Positions 16,835-26,059 of a stretch of 64,000 nucleotides of DNA are shown one piece after another. This stretch comes from Pseudarcicella hirudinis (lineage in GTDB: Bacteria > Bacteroidota > Bacteroidia > Cytophagales > Spirosomataceae): NCBI RefSeq assembly GCF_900115665.1, contig NZ_FOXH01000009.1:1-64000 (forward strand). The letters run 5' to 3'. The notes beneath the pieces were generated by a model. It searched no databases, was not told the origin of the DNA, and was given only the letters and a program-made list of their open reading frames with translations. The translations under genes and the position numbers were made by a program. Position 1 is the first letter of the stretch. Each line of letters opens with the position of its first letter.

Positions 16835-18274
16835 ATGGAATCAACAAACGAAACAATTATGACTGCACCCGAAAGGAAGGGTAGGTACCCTAAATCGATT
16901 CCCTTTATTTTGGGTAATGAAGCAGCAGAACGTTTTAGTTTTTATGGAATGCGATCCATTTTATCCACGTTTCTGGTAGCACAATTCTTTAATCCGACCG
17001 GAAACCCTGCTTTACAAACTGTCGCCGAAGCGCAATCCAACGAAAAAGTGCATATGTTTGTAGCACTCGCTTATATAACACCAATGCTTGGAGGGATTCT
17101 GGCAGACTGGTTCTACGGAAAATACAAAGTAATTTTATATATTTCTATTCTCTACTGCTTCGGCCACCTGATTCTGGCGCTTTTCGATACTAATCTTGAC
17201 ATTTTTTCTTACGGACTTCTCATCATTGCTATCGGAGCAGGAGGGATCAAATCATGTGTGTCTGCTAATGTGGGAGATCAGTTTGATAAATCCAATGAAC
17301 ACCTGATGTCTAAAGTTTATGGCTGGTTTTATTTCGCAATCAATACAGGATCAGTAGTTTCTAACATCTTTATTCCTATTATTTATTTTAAATTCGGGGC
17401 TTCCTGGGCTTTTGGAGTGCCGGGAATATTAATGGCATTGGCTACGCTGATTTTCTTTTCAGGAAGAAACAAATACGTGAAGGTGCCGCCAATGGGTATC
17501 AACCGTGATAATTTTGTTTTCATAACATTCTACGCATTAACGCATTTATCGAAAAAACAAAAAGATGAAAACTGGCTTGATGTAGCAAAAAGCAATTTTA
17601 ACCCTGAAAAAGTAGAAGGAGTGAAGGCTGTTTACCGTGTTTTGGCTGTTTTTGCCTTTATTCCTGTTTTCTGGGCTCTGTGGGATCAGAACCTTGCAGA
17701 ATGGGTTTTGCAGGCTACAAAACTGAATCTTAATACAGGATTGGGAATTATTTTCCTTCCTGAGCAGGTACAGGTTTTAAACCCTATTTTCCTTGTCTCA
17801 TTTATTCCGGTATTTACTTATTTTATTTATCCGACCCTCGAAAAATGGGGTATAAAAGCTACTCCATTGCGTCGTCTGGGCTTTGGATTTTTTCTTACAG
17901 CACTTTCTTTCCTGATTATCTCTATGATCCAGCAAAGCATCGATGGCGGAGGAAAACCTTCTGTCTGGTGGCAGATTCTGGCTTATTTGTTTTTGGCATG
18001 GGGAGAAATCATGGTATCAATTACCGGTTTGGAATATGCCTATACCAATTCTCCTAAATCAATGAAAAGCACCATGTCTGCCATTTGGTTTTCAACTGTT
18101 TCGATCGGGAATTTATTTGTATCGAAAATAAACAGTAATATCGCTGAGGGAGGTTTCTTTGCACAATTGCACGGAGCTAATTATTACTGGTTTTTTACAG
18201 GCCTGATGTTAGTGGCAACGGTTTTATTTATGCTGATTTCAGGTAGATTAAAAGAAACCCGATACGTCGGATAA
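16835..18274 (+). CDS. POT/PTR2 family proton-dependent oligopeptide transporter
   Basis: A 479-residue, 12-14-span inner-membrane transporter of the POT family (MFS), importing di- and tripeptides with protons. ERFSFYGMRSIL (about 31-42) is the conserved first-helix ExxERFxYY-type motif, though the leading E of ExxER lies in GNEAAERF as expected. YITPMLGGILADWFYGKY (about 80-97) matches the PTR2 signature, and later NTGSVVSNIFIP fits the FYxxINxG-type motif. Start at ATG 16835. It is a single-gene unit with a terminator at 18300-18341. Confidence 0.92.
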   Translation: MESTNETIMTAPERKGRYPKSIPFILGNEAAERFSFYGMRSILSTFLVAQFFNPTGNPALQTVAEAQSNEKVHMFVALAYITPMLGGILADWFYGKYKVILYISILYCFGHLILALFDTNLDIFSYGLLIIAIGAGGIKSCVSANVGDQFDKSNEHLMSKVYGWFYFAINTGSVVSNIFIPIIYFKFGASWAFGVPGILMALATLIFFSGRNKYVKVPPMGINRDNFVFITFYALTHLSKKQKDENWLDVAKSNFNPEKVEGVKAVYRVLAVFAFIPVFWALWDQNLAEWVLQATKLNLNTGLGIIFLPEQVQVLNPIFLVSFIPVFTYFIYPTLEKWGIKATPLRRLGFGFFLTALSFLIISMIQQSIDGGGKPSVWWQILAYLFLAWGEIMVSITGLEYAYTNSPKSMKSTMSAIWFSTVSIGNLFVSKINSNIAEGGFFAQLHGANYYWFFTGLMLVATVLFMLISGRLKETRYVG

Positions 18275-18299
18275 TTGCTCGCATTAAGTTTTCTGCTTA

Positions 18300-18341
18300 A
18301 AATAAAAGCCCTGTTTCGTTATTGGAACGGGGCTTTTATTA
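18300..18341 (+). terminator. Terminator of the POT transporter gene
   Basis: A stem of about 17 bp including one G/T pair (AATAAAAGCCC with GGGCTTTTATT), 26 nt after the stop. Confidence 0.75.
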
Positions 18342-18380
18342 TGCTCTGTGAGCCACAGCGCATGGTATGGTAAAGACATA

Positions 18381-18408
18381 AAAAAACCTCCGTTGAAGGA
18401 GGTTTTTT
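18381..18408 (-). terminator. Terminator of the Lys-rich secreted protein gene
   Basis: An 11-bp perfect stem with a 6-nt loop; on the minus strand it ends in six T residues, 19 nt after the stop at 18427. Confidence 0.85.
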
Positions 18409-18426
18409 TATTGAACGAAAGAAAAA

Positions 18427-19017
18427 CTAGTTGTCTTTCTTCACATAAGTTTTGTTGCCATTTGAATTGATGTAGTAGTGACCGCCTCTTGGACCTTCGT
18501 AAATTGTACGGCCTTTATCATCTTTTCCGAATACTTTATCTTCTCCTGCTACGGCTTTTTCCTGCGCTTTTGTTGCTTTTTTAACTTCAGGCTTAACCGT
18601 TGGGTTTTTATCAGCTACTTTTTTGCTGGCTTCTACCGCTTCAGTTTTTTCTTTTTTCTCCTTTTTTTCGGCTTTTTCTACTTTCTCTACCTTATCAGCT
18701 TTTTCAGCCTTCTCCTTTTTCTCTTTTGCTTCAGGTTTTTCTTTGGTAGCTTTTTCAGTTTTCTCAACTTTTTCTTTTTTATCTTTTGTTTCAGCAGCAG
18801 CTTCTTTTTCTTTTTTCTTGGCTTCTTTTTCAGCCTTTTTAGCTTCTTTTTCTGCTTTTTTAGCCGCTTTGTCAGCGTCGTCTTTTGCTTTGTCAGCAGC
18901 TTTTTCTTTCTTATCTGCTTTCTTTTCTTTTGTAGTTTCGTCTTTAGCCTTTTGAGCGTTTACATCCATTACGAATAAACCGCAGATCAATAAGGAAAGT
19001 GCAAAGATTTTTTTCAT
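18427..19017 (-). CDS. Secreted Lys/Glu/Ala-rich protein with PBCV basic adaptor-like tail
   Basis: A 196-residue exported protein. Residues 1-21 form a signal peptide (MKKIFALSLLICGLFVMDVNA). Residues 22-150 are a low-complexity run of Lys, Glu, Ala and Asp (KADKKEKAADKAKDDADKAA and similar), likely a long charged helix or disordered spacer. The last 35 residues are a compact motif, GRTIYEGPRGGHYYINSNG then KTYV, which resembles the PBCV-specific basic adaptor domain seen as a tail in some algal virus and Bacteroidota proteins. The function is unknown. Long ORFs antisense to it are artefacts of the biased composition. Confidence 0.75.
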   Translation of the reverse strand: MKKIFALSLLICGLFVMDVNAQKAKDETTKEKKADKKEKAADKAKDDADKAAKKAEKEAKKAEKEAKKKEKEAAAETKDKKEKVEKTEKATKEKPEAKEKKEKAEKADKVEKVEKAEKKEKKEKTEAVEASKKVADKNPTVKPEVKKATKAQEKAVAGEDKVFGKDDKGRTIYEGPRGGHYYINSNGNKTYVKKDN

Positions 19018-19436
19018 GGTAATTGCTTGTTAAAAAGTTAGTAAAAAGGTTAAGTTTGAAATGGTTTTGTTTAGGTTGATTTACTGGAATATCCGGTTAG
19101 ACGGAGATTTTACCGGAATGACTCATTTTTGGCTCAAATATTTTAATTGTAATTGAGATTAGCAATAAAAAAACTTAAGTAAGTGAAAAAAAATATGATT
19201 TAGCCCTTGTAATCACTTATTTTTTATACTGAAATACTTGAACCGATTGTTTAACGGCAGATAAACTTTTAAATTATACGTGAAAGAAAGAATTTATCTG
19301 TCAGTAATAAAATAAGTTTTCGTATGCTATTAAAAACTTAGTTGCTTCAGGATAAGCTTCTGATTTTAATTTGTTGTAAAAGTTTAATGAGCGTATATTT
19401 CTTTTTGTATCAGAATGCCACATAAATCTCTGTAAA
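19018..19436. other. Intergenic region without recognised features
   Basis: AT-rich divergent region between the Lys-rich protein gene and the VIT transporter gene. No ORF, no strong inverted repeat and no exact TAnnTTTG promoter was found. Confidence 0.5.
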
Positions 19437-20138
19437 ATGAATCAAAGTAATCACTTTAATGAGCAGCATCTTGAAAGTTCAGACTTTATAACGGATATCG
19501 TCATCGGGATGTCTGACGGATTGACGGTGCCATTTGCTCTGGCAGCAGGACTTTCAGGAGCTGTAGCTTCTACAACTATTGTAACAACCGCAGGAATTGC
19601 GGAAATTGTAGCTGGTTCTATTGCAATGGGTCTGGGAGGATATCTTGCCGGAAAAACAGAGCAGGAACATTATGACTCTGAACTTAAAAGAGAATTTGAG
19701 GAAGTTGAAACAGTACCGGATAAGGAAAAAGAGGAGGTGAGGGAGATTTTCGCCCATTATGGACTGGATTCAGATGCCCAGAAAATTATTGTAGAAGCAT
19801 TGGCCAAAGACAAGAAGAAATGGGTGGATTTTATGATGAAATTTGAACTTGGACTGGAAAAACCTGATGTTAACAGGGCCAGGAATTCCGCTTTAACAAT
19901 TGGGATTGCTTATATTGTTGGCGGAATAATTCCATTATCCCCCTATTTTCTGGTAGATCACGCCAGCGACGGATTAAAATATTCGGCATTGATTACGATT
20001 CTGACTCTTTTTATTTTCGGATATTTTAAAAGTAAGCTTACCGGGCAAAATCCGGTATTGGGGGCCTTAAAGGTTACTGCAATCGGAGCCGTAGCAGCCG
20101 GAGCTGCTTTCTTTGTAGCGAAAATTATCGGAGCATAA
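19437..20138 (+). CDS. VIT1/CCC1 family iron/manganese transporter
   Basis: A 233-residue membrane protein of the vacuolar iron transporter family, moving Fe2+ or Mn2+ out of the cytoplasm. ITDIVIGMSDGLTVPFALAAG (starting about residue 18) is the conserved first helix with the Asp and Met residues of the translocation path; GSIAMGLGGYLAGKTEQEHY (about 60-79) is the second helix leading into the cytoplasmic metal-binding domain, rich in Glu (EFEEVETVPDKEKEEV). Three more helices follow. It is monocistronic and converges with ggt on a shared structured region. Confidence 0.9.
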   Translation: MNQSNHFNEQHLESSDFITDIVIGMSDGLTVPFALAAGLSGAVASTTIVTTAGIAEIVAGSIAMGLGGYLAGKTEQEHYDSELKREFEEVETVPDKEKEEVREIFAHYGLDSDAQKIIVEALAKDKKKWVDFMMKFELGLEKPDVNRARNSALTIGIAYIVGGIIPLSPYFLVDHASDGLKYSALITILTLFIFGYFKSKLTGQNPVLGALKVTAIGAVAAGAAFFVAKIIGA

Positions 20139-20143
20139 ATAAA

Positions 20144-20209
20144 ACCGGGACTTAAGGATTGATGAAAATGGCTCATAAAAGCCTGTTTCCCTGAAACTTA
20201 AGTCCCGGT
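20144..20209. terminator. Long stem structure between VIT and ggt genes
   Basis: A 13-bp perfect inverted repeat (20144-20156 with 20197-20209) enclosing 40 nt that contain a second small hairpin (GGCT..AGCC near 20170-20183). It lies between converging genes and probably terminates both; the large loop is unusual for an intrinsic terminator. Confidence 0.6.
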
Positions 20210-20216
20210 CCGGTAT

Positions 20217-22007
20217 TTAAAAACCTACCGCTGTATCATCACTTCTTACATCTGCACCACCTTCCAGTTTACCATTGGGAAGAACTAAAATACAATCCAT
20301 TCTGCCAATTGTATTCTTTTGCATTTCTAAGTTATAACCACGTTCCTGAAGTTTTTTAATCGTTTTCTCGGTAAATGCACCTTGTTCAAAAACGGTTCTG
20401 TCAGGCAGCCATTGGTGATGAAATCTGAGTGCATCTACAGATTGCTGCATCGTCATATTGTGTTCTAAAACATTAATTATTACCTGAAAAACAGAAGTGA
20501 TGATTGTTGAACCGCCGGGAGTACCGACTACCATCAGAAGTTTTCCATCCTTTTCGATGATGGTAGGAGTCATACTCGACAGCATCCGTTTATTTGGACG
20601 AATAGAATTGGCTTCTGTTCCGATTAATCCATAGGCATTGGGAACGCCGGGTTTTACGGAAAAATCATCCATTTCATCATTCATGAAGAAACCTGCACCG
20701 TCAACAACTACTCTGTTTCCATAAGAATTGTTGAGGGTAGTTGTAATGGCCACGGCATTTCCTTCTTTATCTACTACAGAAAAGTGAGTAGTTTCGGTAC
20801 TTTCATAACCAGGAACGGCTCCTCCTGCTATTTCCTTGCTATCTGAGGCTTTGGCAAAACTGAAATTTTTCCATCTGTTTTCGAGATAGTTTTTATTCGT
20901 GATTTCTCCCACCGGGACTTTTACGAAATCCGGGTCGCCAAGCCATTTTGCCCGATCGGCATAAACTCGTCTTTCGGCTTCAATCATCACTTGTGTGGCA
21001 GAATCTGAATGCCAGCCCCATTTGGAAAGCGGGTAAGGTTCTACAAGTTTTAGCAATTGAATCAATGCCACGCCACCGCTCGAGGGAGGAGGCATACCAA
21101 TGACTTTATAGTTTTTATAATTGTCAACGAGAGGTTTACGCCATTGCGCCTTATAATTGTCGAGGTCTTTCTGTGTGATAATACCTTTGCCGCGACTCAT
21201 TTCTTCAAGAAGAAGTCTGGCATTTTCACCTTCATAAAAACCTGCTCTTCCTTTTTCCTGAATTCTTTGAAGTGTTTTGGCTAAATCTTTCTGAATCATG
21301 ATATCACCTTCCTGCCATTCAGTATTGTCAGATTTAAGGAAATATCTTTTGCCGGGATTATATTTGAGCAGATCGTCTTTGATCCGATTCATGCCCCTGG
21401 CTTCTCTGGCTGTTAATTTTACACCATTGCCGGCAAGATCAATAGCGGGTTGTAAGACTTTCTCCCAGGAAAGTTTTCCGAATTTTTTGTGCATTTCAAC
21501 CATTCCATCTACTGTTCCGGGAACTCCGCTGGCTAAATGTCCTACAAAACTCAATCCCTGAATAACATTTCCCTGAGCGTCAAGATACATATCTCTGCTG
21601 GCTGTTTCCGGAGCTTTTTCACGGTAATCCAAGGTGTAATTCTCACCTTTTTTATCACGGTAAACCAGAAAACCGCCACCACCGATATTTCCTGCTGCGG
21701 GGTGACAAACTGCCAGAGCAAAATTTACCGCAACTGCCGCATCAATGGCATTTCCTCCGGCTTTCAGAATATCCACACCAACATTTGAGGCAATGGGATG
21801 AGTGGCAGCAACCATTCCGTTTGTGCCATAAACGGATTCTTTTTTGGCAAAAAACGGAGAAGCGTTTGGATCATCCGTAAGAAACTGATAAAAGCCCTGA
21901 CCTTCTTTCACTTTTTTATCGCTTATCGATTGGCTGACTTTTGAAGTGGTACAACTGTAAAGACTACAAACAGAAAAAGTAATAAACAGTAGTTTTTTAG
22001 TATTCAT
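20217..22007 (-). CDS. ggt: Gamma-glutamyltransferase (lipoprotein)
   Basis: A 596-residue gamma-glutamyltranspeptidase that cleaves glutathione and gamma-glutamyl compounds, self-processed into two subunits. A lipobox (SVCSLYSC) places it as a lipoprotein facing the periplasm or surface. Visible: GMVAATHPIASNVGVDILK (about 46-64), GGNAIDAAVAVNFALAVCHP, and the autoprocessing site ESTETTHFSVVDKEGNAV (about 400-417), whose Thr becomes the N-terminal nucleophile of the small subunit. MLSSMTPTI and GTPGGSTII are further signature segments. Length fits the family. Confidence 0.94.
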   Translation of the reverse strand: MNTKKLLFITFSVCSLYSCTTSKVSQSISDKKVKEGQGFYQFLTDDPNASPFFAKKESVYGTNGMVAATHPIASNVGVDILKAGGNAIDAAVAVNFALAVCHPAAGNIGGGGFLVYRDKKGENYTLDYREKAPETASRDMYLDAQGNVIQGLSFVGHLASGVPGTVDGMVEMHKKFGKLSWEKVLQPAIDLAGNGVKLTAREARGMNRIKDDLLKYNPGKRYFLKSDNTEWQEGDIMIQKDLAKTLQRIQEKGRAGFYEGENARLLLEEMSRGKGIITQKDLDNYKAQWRKPLVDNYKNYKVIGMPPPSSGGVALIQLLKLVEPYPLSKWGWHSDSATQVMIEAERRVYADRAKWLGDPDFVKVPVGEITNKNYLENRWKNFSFAKASDSKEIAGGAVPGYESTETTHFSVVDKEGNAVAITTTLNNSYGNRVVVDGAGFFMNDEMDDFSVKPGVPNAYGLIGTEANSIRPNKRMLSSMTPTIIEKDGKLLMVVGTPGGSTIITSVFQVIINVLEHNMTMQQSVDALRFHHQWLPDRTVFEQGAFTEKTIKKLQERGYNLEMQKNTIGRMDCILVLPNGKLEGGADVRSDDTAVGF

Positions 22008-22050
22008 TGGCGAAGTTTTTTTTATTCAATAATAACAATTTTAAGCGAAA

Positions 22051-22089
22051 AAAAAAAGCCCGATGCCCCTGAAAAGAGCAATCGAGCCT
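22051..22089 (-). terminator. Terminator of the coiled-coil periplasmic protein gene
   Basis: An imperfect GC-rich hairpin (GGCTCGAT..ATCGGGCT) followed on the minus strand by nine T residues, 27 nt after the stop at 22116. Confidence 0.7.
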
Positions 22090-22115
22090 GCATAACTGGT
22101 ATTATCGGGGATTCT

Positions 22116-23339
22116 TTACAAAATCTTGTAAATATCAACAGAATCGATTTTGTCTTTCAACTCTTTGATATTGATACTTGATTTGATGGCAGAATCTTTC
22201 TTTTTCTTTTTGGTTGCCAACTCTTTCATCAGATCATCATAAACCATCTGTGCATTTCTTTCACCAACTGCTTCAATAATGTTGTTCCCTTTCGCTACAT
22301 TGATTGCCTGTTTTACCTGCTCATAATATTTGCTTTCAAGATCAAAATACTGATCGTTGATGTTGATAAATTTATTACAAAGATCCTGTAAGTAGTCAAG
22401 GTTGTTATTGACATGTCTTACATCCAATTCTGTTTGCAACAGTTCTCCGAGGTTGATTCTGTTATCTTTCCCGGTGTATTTTCCTTCGATCTCAGCGATG
22501 TGTTTTTTCATGAAATCGGTTGAGAATTCACCCATCATATAATTGAAATAATCGTCTAAAGACTCATCAGGTCTTACATCTCTCGGATTATAACCCAGTC
22601 TTGGAGCATCTTTTTTGAACTTTTCCAATAAATCAATCTGCATGGCTTCAAGCAGGGTAACGGTCTGGGAACTGCTGCTTTGGTTAAGGATATTAGCTCT
22701 GTCCAGAGAGTTGTAAAACCCTGTATAACGTTGTAATTCCTTCTCAAACTCCTTGATTTTATCAAAATTCACTTTTTTATCCTGAACCCCGGCTGAATAG
22801 GCTACGTTAACTGCTGCAGTTGAAAGATTTACTGCCTGAGAAGCATAGGGAATAAAGCCGACAATAGGGCTGTCTTTAAGACTTTTCAGCACATTCATAA
22901 AGCGCTCATTTTTAGATTTACTGCTAAAAATGGCTTTATTTTGAGCTGTTTTCAGGATAACTTCTTCAAAAGAAAAGCCCAGAGGCCCTTTTTCCACACT
23001 GCTTAATTTTTTGATATAACCCTGGTAATCCTGATTGATAACCTGAGATTTCAAATCAATAATATCATCGCTTAAAATCTTATATACTTCTGTGCTTTTC
23101 AGAAGATTGGCCTTGATTTTTTCCCATTTTGTACGATCTGTTAAAGACTGCGTTTTAGAAATATCATTAAGAGACCGGCTTTGGATCTCAAGTCTGCTGC
23201 TTAAATTTTCATTCTCATTTTTTAGGCGGTTTACATTATTCTGGATATTTAAAAGTAAAGTATCTGAAAATATCTGACTATATCCTGAGAATGAGATTGC
23301 TGATAAAAGTAGGATGATTTGAAGTTTTATTAGTTTCAT
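22116..23339 (-). CDS. Periplasmic protein of unknown function with coiled coil
   Basis: A 407-residue exported protein. The ATG at 23339 gives a signal peptide (MKLIKLQIILLLSAISFSGYSQ); an in-frame start at 23372 is less likely. Residues 30-65 look like a coiled coil (NNVNRLKNENENLSSRLEIQ), and the rest is predominantly helical and charged, with a short hydrophobic stretch (SQAVNLSTAAVNVAYSAGV, about 180-198). The C-terminus contains a Lys run (ATKKKKKDSAI). No catalytic motif or known family is apparent. It follows ggt upstream-wise on the same strand but has its own terminator. Confidence 0.7.
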   Translation of the reverse strand: MKLIKLQIILLLSAISFSGYSQIFSDTLLLNIQNNVNRLKNENENLSSRLEIQSRSLNDISKTQSLTDRTKWEKIKANLLKSTEVYKILSDDIIDLKSQVINQDYQGYIKKLSSVEKGPLGFSFEEVILKTAQNKAIFSSKSKNERFMNVLKSLKDSPIVGFIPYASQAVNLSTAAVNVAYSAGVQDKKVNFDKIKEFEKELQRYTGFYNSLDRANILNQSSSSQTVTLLEAMQIDLLEKFKKDAPRLGYNPRDVRPDESLDDYFNYMMGEFSTDFMKKHIAEIEGKYTGKDNRINLGELLQTELDVRHVNNNLDYLQDLCNKFININDQYFDLESKYYEQVKQAINVAKGNNIIEAVGERNAQMVYDDLMKELATKKKKKDSAIKSSINIKELKDKIDSVDIYKIL

Positions 23340-23947
23340 AAGTTGTACTATTTTGATTGACTTGTACGGCACTGTTTTGGTTTACACAATACAAAATTGA
23401 TAAGTTTTTTTCTATTGTTTATGCTGTTCTATCTTAGTTATGCTCTTAAATGATTAGACGGTCAGTAAAAAAGCCGGATTTGGAGGACGTTAATTGTCTT
23501 TGGATAATGCAATCAGACAGGTCTGAGAAATAAAAACCATATGCTTTCAGCCTGATTGTATATTCAGTGATTTTTGACAGGAATTAATATTAAAGTTGTT
23601 TCATCGGAAAGAAATAAAGGCTGTTTGTTTACGCTCTTACTGTTAAACGATGAATAAACGTTTATGAATATAAAAATATTGAGATAGTTCGTTTAAATTT
23701 TTAAAATGACAGATGTTATATATGATTATTTTAGGAAGAATCAGTTAATTAAAGTGTCCGGAAATGTATAATGGGCTGGAAAAGCGGATAAAAATTTGGT
23801 TTTTAGGCCTTAGAAAAGAGGTACAGAATAAAAGAGTGCCGGGAAAGAAAAACAGATGAAAATCGTTAAACTCAACTTAAAAACAAAAAAGTACATTTTC
23901 CAGATTTTTCTGGAAAATGTACTTTTTAAAAGGATGATATATTCTTT
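23340..23947. other. 608-bp region without genes
   Basis: AT-rich, no ORF of note on either strand and no clear promoter. It contains the isomerase terminator at its right end (23886-23927). Confidence 0.5.
23886..23927 (-). terminator. Terminator of the sugar isomerase gene
   Basis: A perfect 18-bp stem (23886-23903 with 23910-23927) with a 6-nt loop, 20 nt past the stop codon. Confidence 0.85.
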
Positions 23948-25381
23948 TTAACAGACCTGAATAGCTTCTATACCTAGTAATTCCGCTAGTTTTGTGATTT
24001 TCGAGCCTACATGACCTATACCAACTGCGCAGTGGTGGGCGGGGCCATGCTGATTCCAGTTTTCCACGAATTTTCTGGCACCAATCGGAAATCTGTACCG
24101 ACTGTTCGTATTGCCAATTTCCAGGATTGGCCCTTCCACGGATTCTCCTTCTGCAAAAAGCAAAGAGACCTTCCCATTCAGGTTTTCAACTACAGAAAGT
24201 AAGGTTACTTTTCCTTGTTTTACAGACATTTCTACTGACAAACCCCTTCCGACTTTGCCGTGATAGACTTTTAAGGGTCTGACCTTGATTTTACCTTCCG
24301 CAATAGCAATATGGCCAGGCCCGTCATGACCCATCAGAACTACATCGTCTTTGAAATCCATGGCATAATATTCTGTGAAAGATCCTCCGGCACCAAAACT
24401 GTCCATAATTTTCATAGCCTGAACGTTTTTGATTTCATATTCTCCAGCCACCGGAATCCCTTGGGCAGTGAGCAGGGAGTTGCCCAGAATCACAGAGCTC
24501 ATGGTATCTTCATTCGCAGGATTGCCGGAACCTTTATGATAGTAAGCCATTGAACCTAACTGATGTTTTTCAATGAGTTTGTCAAGCGCTACCGAGGTTT
24601 TGGCTGCTCTGTTTAGCTCTTCCGGAGAACAGTCGGGTTGTATATCGAATATCTCCTTAAATTGAACAATCTGGCTTTCAATTTCATCCTGGCTCACACT
24701 TTCTTTGATGGCCGAAAGTTCATCCACTTCAATAATTTCAATATGTCCGCCGAAAGTTGCACATTGCAGCGTAAGGTCCGAGTAAATATCAAGCATACCG
24801 CTGTAATAATTGCCCATTACCCCTAAGCGATTGTGATACATGGTGTTAGCAGCATTTGCTGCGGCAATCCATTCTCCGGTTTCATTCCATACGTGAGGAT
24901 CATCCTGTAACATTCCGGTAATCTGGTAAAAAGGAATGCGGGATCTTCTGAAAACATTAGCTATTTCCGGAACCGGGCAGGCCGAGCAGTAAGCAAGCCA
25001 TTCTCCTGTCATTTTGGTACGATCTTCCAGGTTATTAAACCATTGGTAATCAATTGCTGCTTCAGGAGCCAGGTTAAGCACAATTACCGGAACTTTTGCT
25101 CTTTTTACAACAGGTAAAACGGTAGAAGACAAGGCATAGGTTGTGACATAGAGAAAAATTAAATCGACATCAGCTTTTCGGAAATCGTGTCCTGCTTCGA
25201 GGGCTTTTTCCGGTGTATCTATCAATCCCAGGTTTACGACTTCTGCACCAAAGGTTTGCAGTTTTTCTTCTACGATTGTTACGTAATTGCGAAGCCTGTC
25301 TTCCAATCCCTCAAACTGACTCCAGTAGGCTTCGAGTCCAATTCCGAACAAACCTACTTTCAGGTTAAAATTTGTAGCCAT
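23948..25381 (-). CDS. L-arabinose/L-fucose isomerase family protein
   Basis: A 477-residue ketol-isomerase homologue. The C-terminal half resembles AraA: YSDLTLQCATFGGHIEIIEV (about 201-220), AGEYEIKNVQAMKIMD with a Glu, SFTEYYAMD with a second Glu, MGHDGPGH, and near the end HHCAVGIGHVGS. These positions match the two Glu and two His metal ligands of L-arabinose isomerase. No kinase or aldolase/epimerase gene is adjacent, so the substrate may not be L-arabinose. A degenerate Nudix regulator of the AraR/NrtR type lies 12 kb away. Confidence 0.85.
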   Translation of the reverse strand: MATNFNLKVGLFGIGLEAYWSQFEGLEDRLRNYVTIVEEKLQTFGAEVVNLGLIDTPEKALEAGHDFRKADVDLIFLYVTTYALSSTVLPVVKRAKVPVIVLNLAPEAAIDYQWFNNLEDRTKMTGEWLAYCSACPVPEIANVFRRSRIPFYQITGMLQDDPHVWNETGEWIAAANAANTMYHNRLGVMGNYYSGMLDIYSDLTLQCATFGGHIEIIEVDELSAIKESVSQDEIESQIVQFKEIFDIQPDCSPEELNRAAKTSVALDKLIEKHQLGSMAYYHKGSGNPANEDTMSSVILGNSLLTAQGIPVAGEYEIKNVQAMKIMDSFGAGGSFTEYYAMDFKDDVVLMGHDGPGHIAIAEGKIKVRPLKVYHGKVGRGLSVEMSVKQGKVTLLSVVENLNGKVSLLFAEGESVEGPILEIGNTNSRYRFPIGARKFVENWNQHGPAHHCAVGIGHVGSKITKLAELLGIEAIQVC

Positions 25382-25628
25382 TGCTAAATTTAGAAATTAA
25401 TAAATTTTATTGGGATTTTATTGATTAATTATATGAATATTTTGTAATCAAGCTTAAAAATATAGGCTGAAACATTTCTAACTGTCATGCACCGTCACGG
25501 AGGTGGAAGGGAATATCAGAGAAGGGAAAGAGGATTTCTGTTTTTAGTATTGCCCGGATTGTAAAGGTTGCAGGCATTTTTAATAATATTTGAAGCAAAT
25601 AATACAATCATAAATCAAATTCAAACCT

Positions 25629-25636
25629 TAATTTTG
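25629..25636 (+). promoter_or_regulatory. Candidate -7 element of the HopJ-family gene
   Basis: TAATTTTG, 22 nt upstream of the ATG at 25658. No correctly spaced TTG is present. Confidence 0.5.
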
Positions 25637-25657
25637 CGCTTCAAAAAAACAATCATT

Positions 25658-26002
25658 ATGTCATTAGTAAATTTTTTAAACGAACTTCAGACTAAACCTG
25701 AAAACATTGAATTTCCGGGAGTAATTGCTGCTATCGATCAGTATTACGACTTTGAGCCTACGGCTTTTCAGAATGGAGAGACCCGCAATGAAGCCGGACA
25801 GAATTCGGGTTCCTGTAAACTCTTTTCTTTTGCTCAGCTTCAGGGATTCACAAAGCAGCAGACATTGGATTGTTTCGGTGCATATTACAGAACAGACGTT
25901 CTTGGAAATCCGGAAGGAACAGATCATCAGAACATCAGAAATTTTATCAGATTTGGCTGGGAAGGTATTAAGTTTGAAGGGGAAGCTCTAAGACTGAAAT
26001 AA
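25658..26002 (+). CDS. HopJ type III effector family protein (misnamed family)
   Basis: A 114-residue cytosolic protein with the pattern of the HopJ family: FDFEPTAFQNGETRNEAGQNSG-like core (here YYDFEPTAFQNG then NEAGQNSGSCKLFSFAQ), CFGAYYRTDVLGNPEGTDHQN, and NIRNFIRFGW. The family name comes from a Pseudomonas candidate effector, but members are widespread in bacteria without type III secretion, as appears to be the case here, and the function is unknown. The ATG at 25658 is preferred; an in-frame start at 25568 would lie upstream of the promoter element. Confidence 0.85.
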   Translation: MSLVNFLNELQTKPENIEFPGVIAAIDQYYDFEPTAFQNGETRNEAGQNSGSCKLFSFAQLQGFTKQQTLDCFGAYYRTDVLGNPEGTDHQNIRNFIRFGWEGIKFEGEALRLK

Positions 26003-26007
26003 ATTTT

Positions 26008-26031
26008 AAGGGCGATGAATTCATCGCCCTT
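26008..26031. terminator. Bidirectional terminator between the HopJ-family and Cry-like genes
   Basis: A perfect 24-bp palindrome (AAGGGCGATGA with its complement) between converging genes ending at 26002 and 26060. Confidence 0.8.
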
Positions 26032-26059
26032 TTATTATATACTCAAATTTCTCAGTCTG

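Noticed and set aside
18478..18978. Long plus-strand ORFs (166 and 110 residues) antisense to the Lys-rich protein gene
   Set aside because: Phe- and Ser-rich translations are a by-product of Lys/Glu/Ala codon bias on the other strand, which has a signal peptide and a terminator.
25658..26002. Reading the HopJ-family protein as a type III effector
   Set aside because: No type III secretion genes are in the window, and the family is common in non-pathogens.
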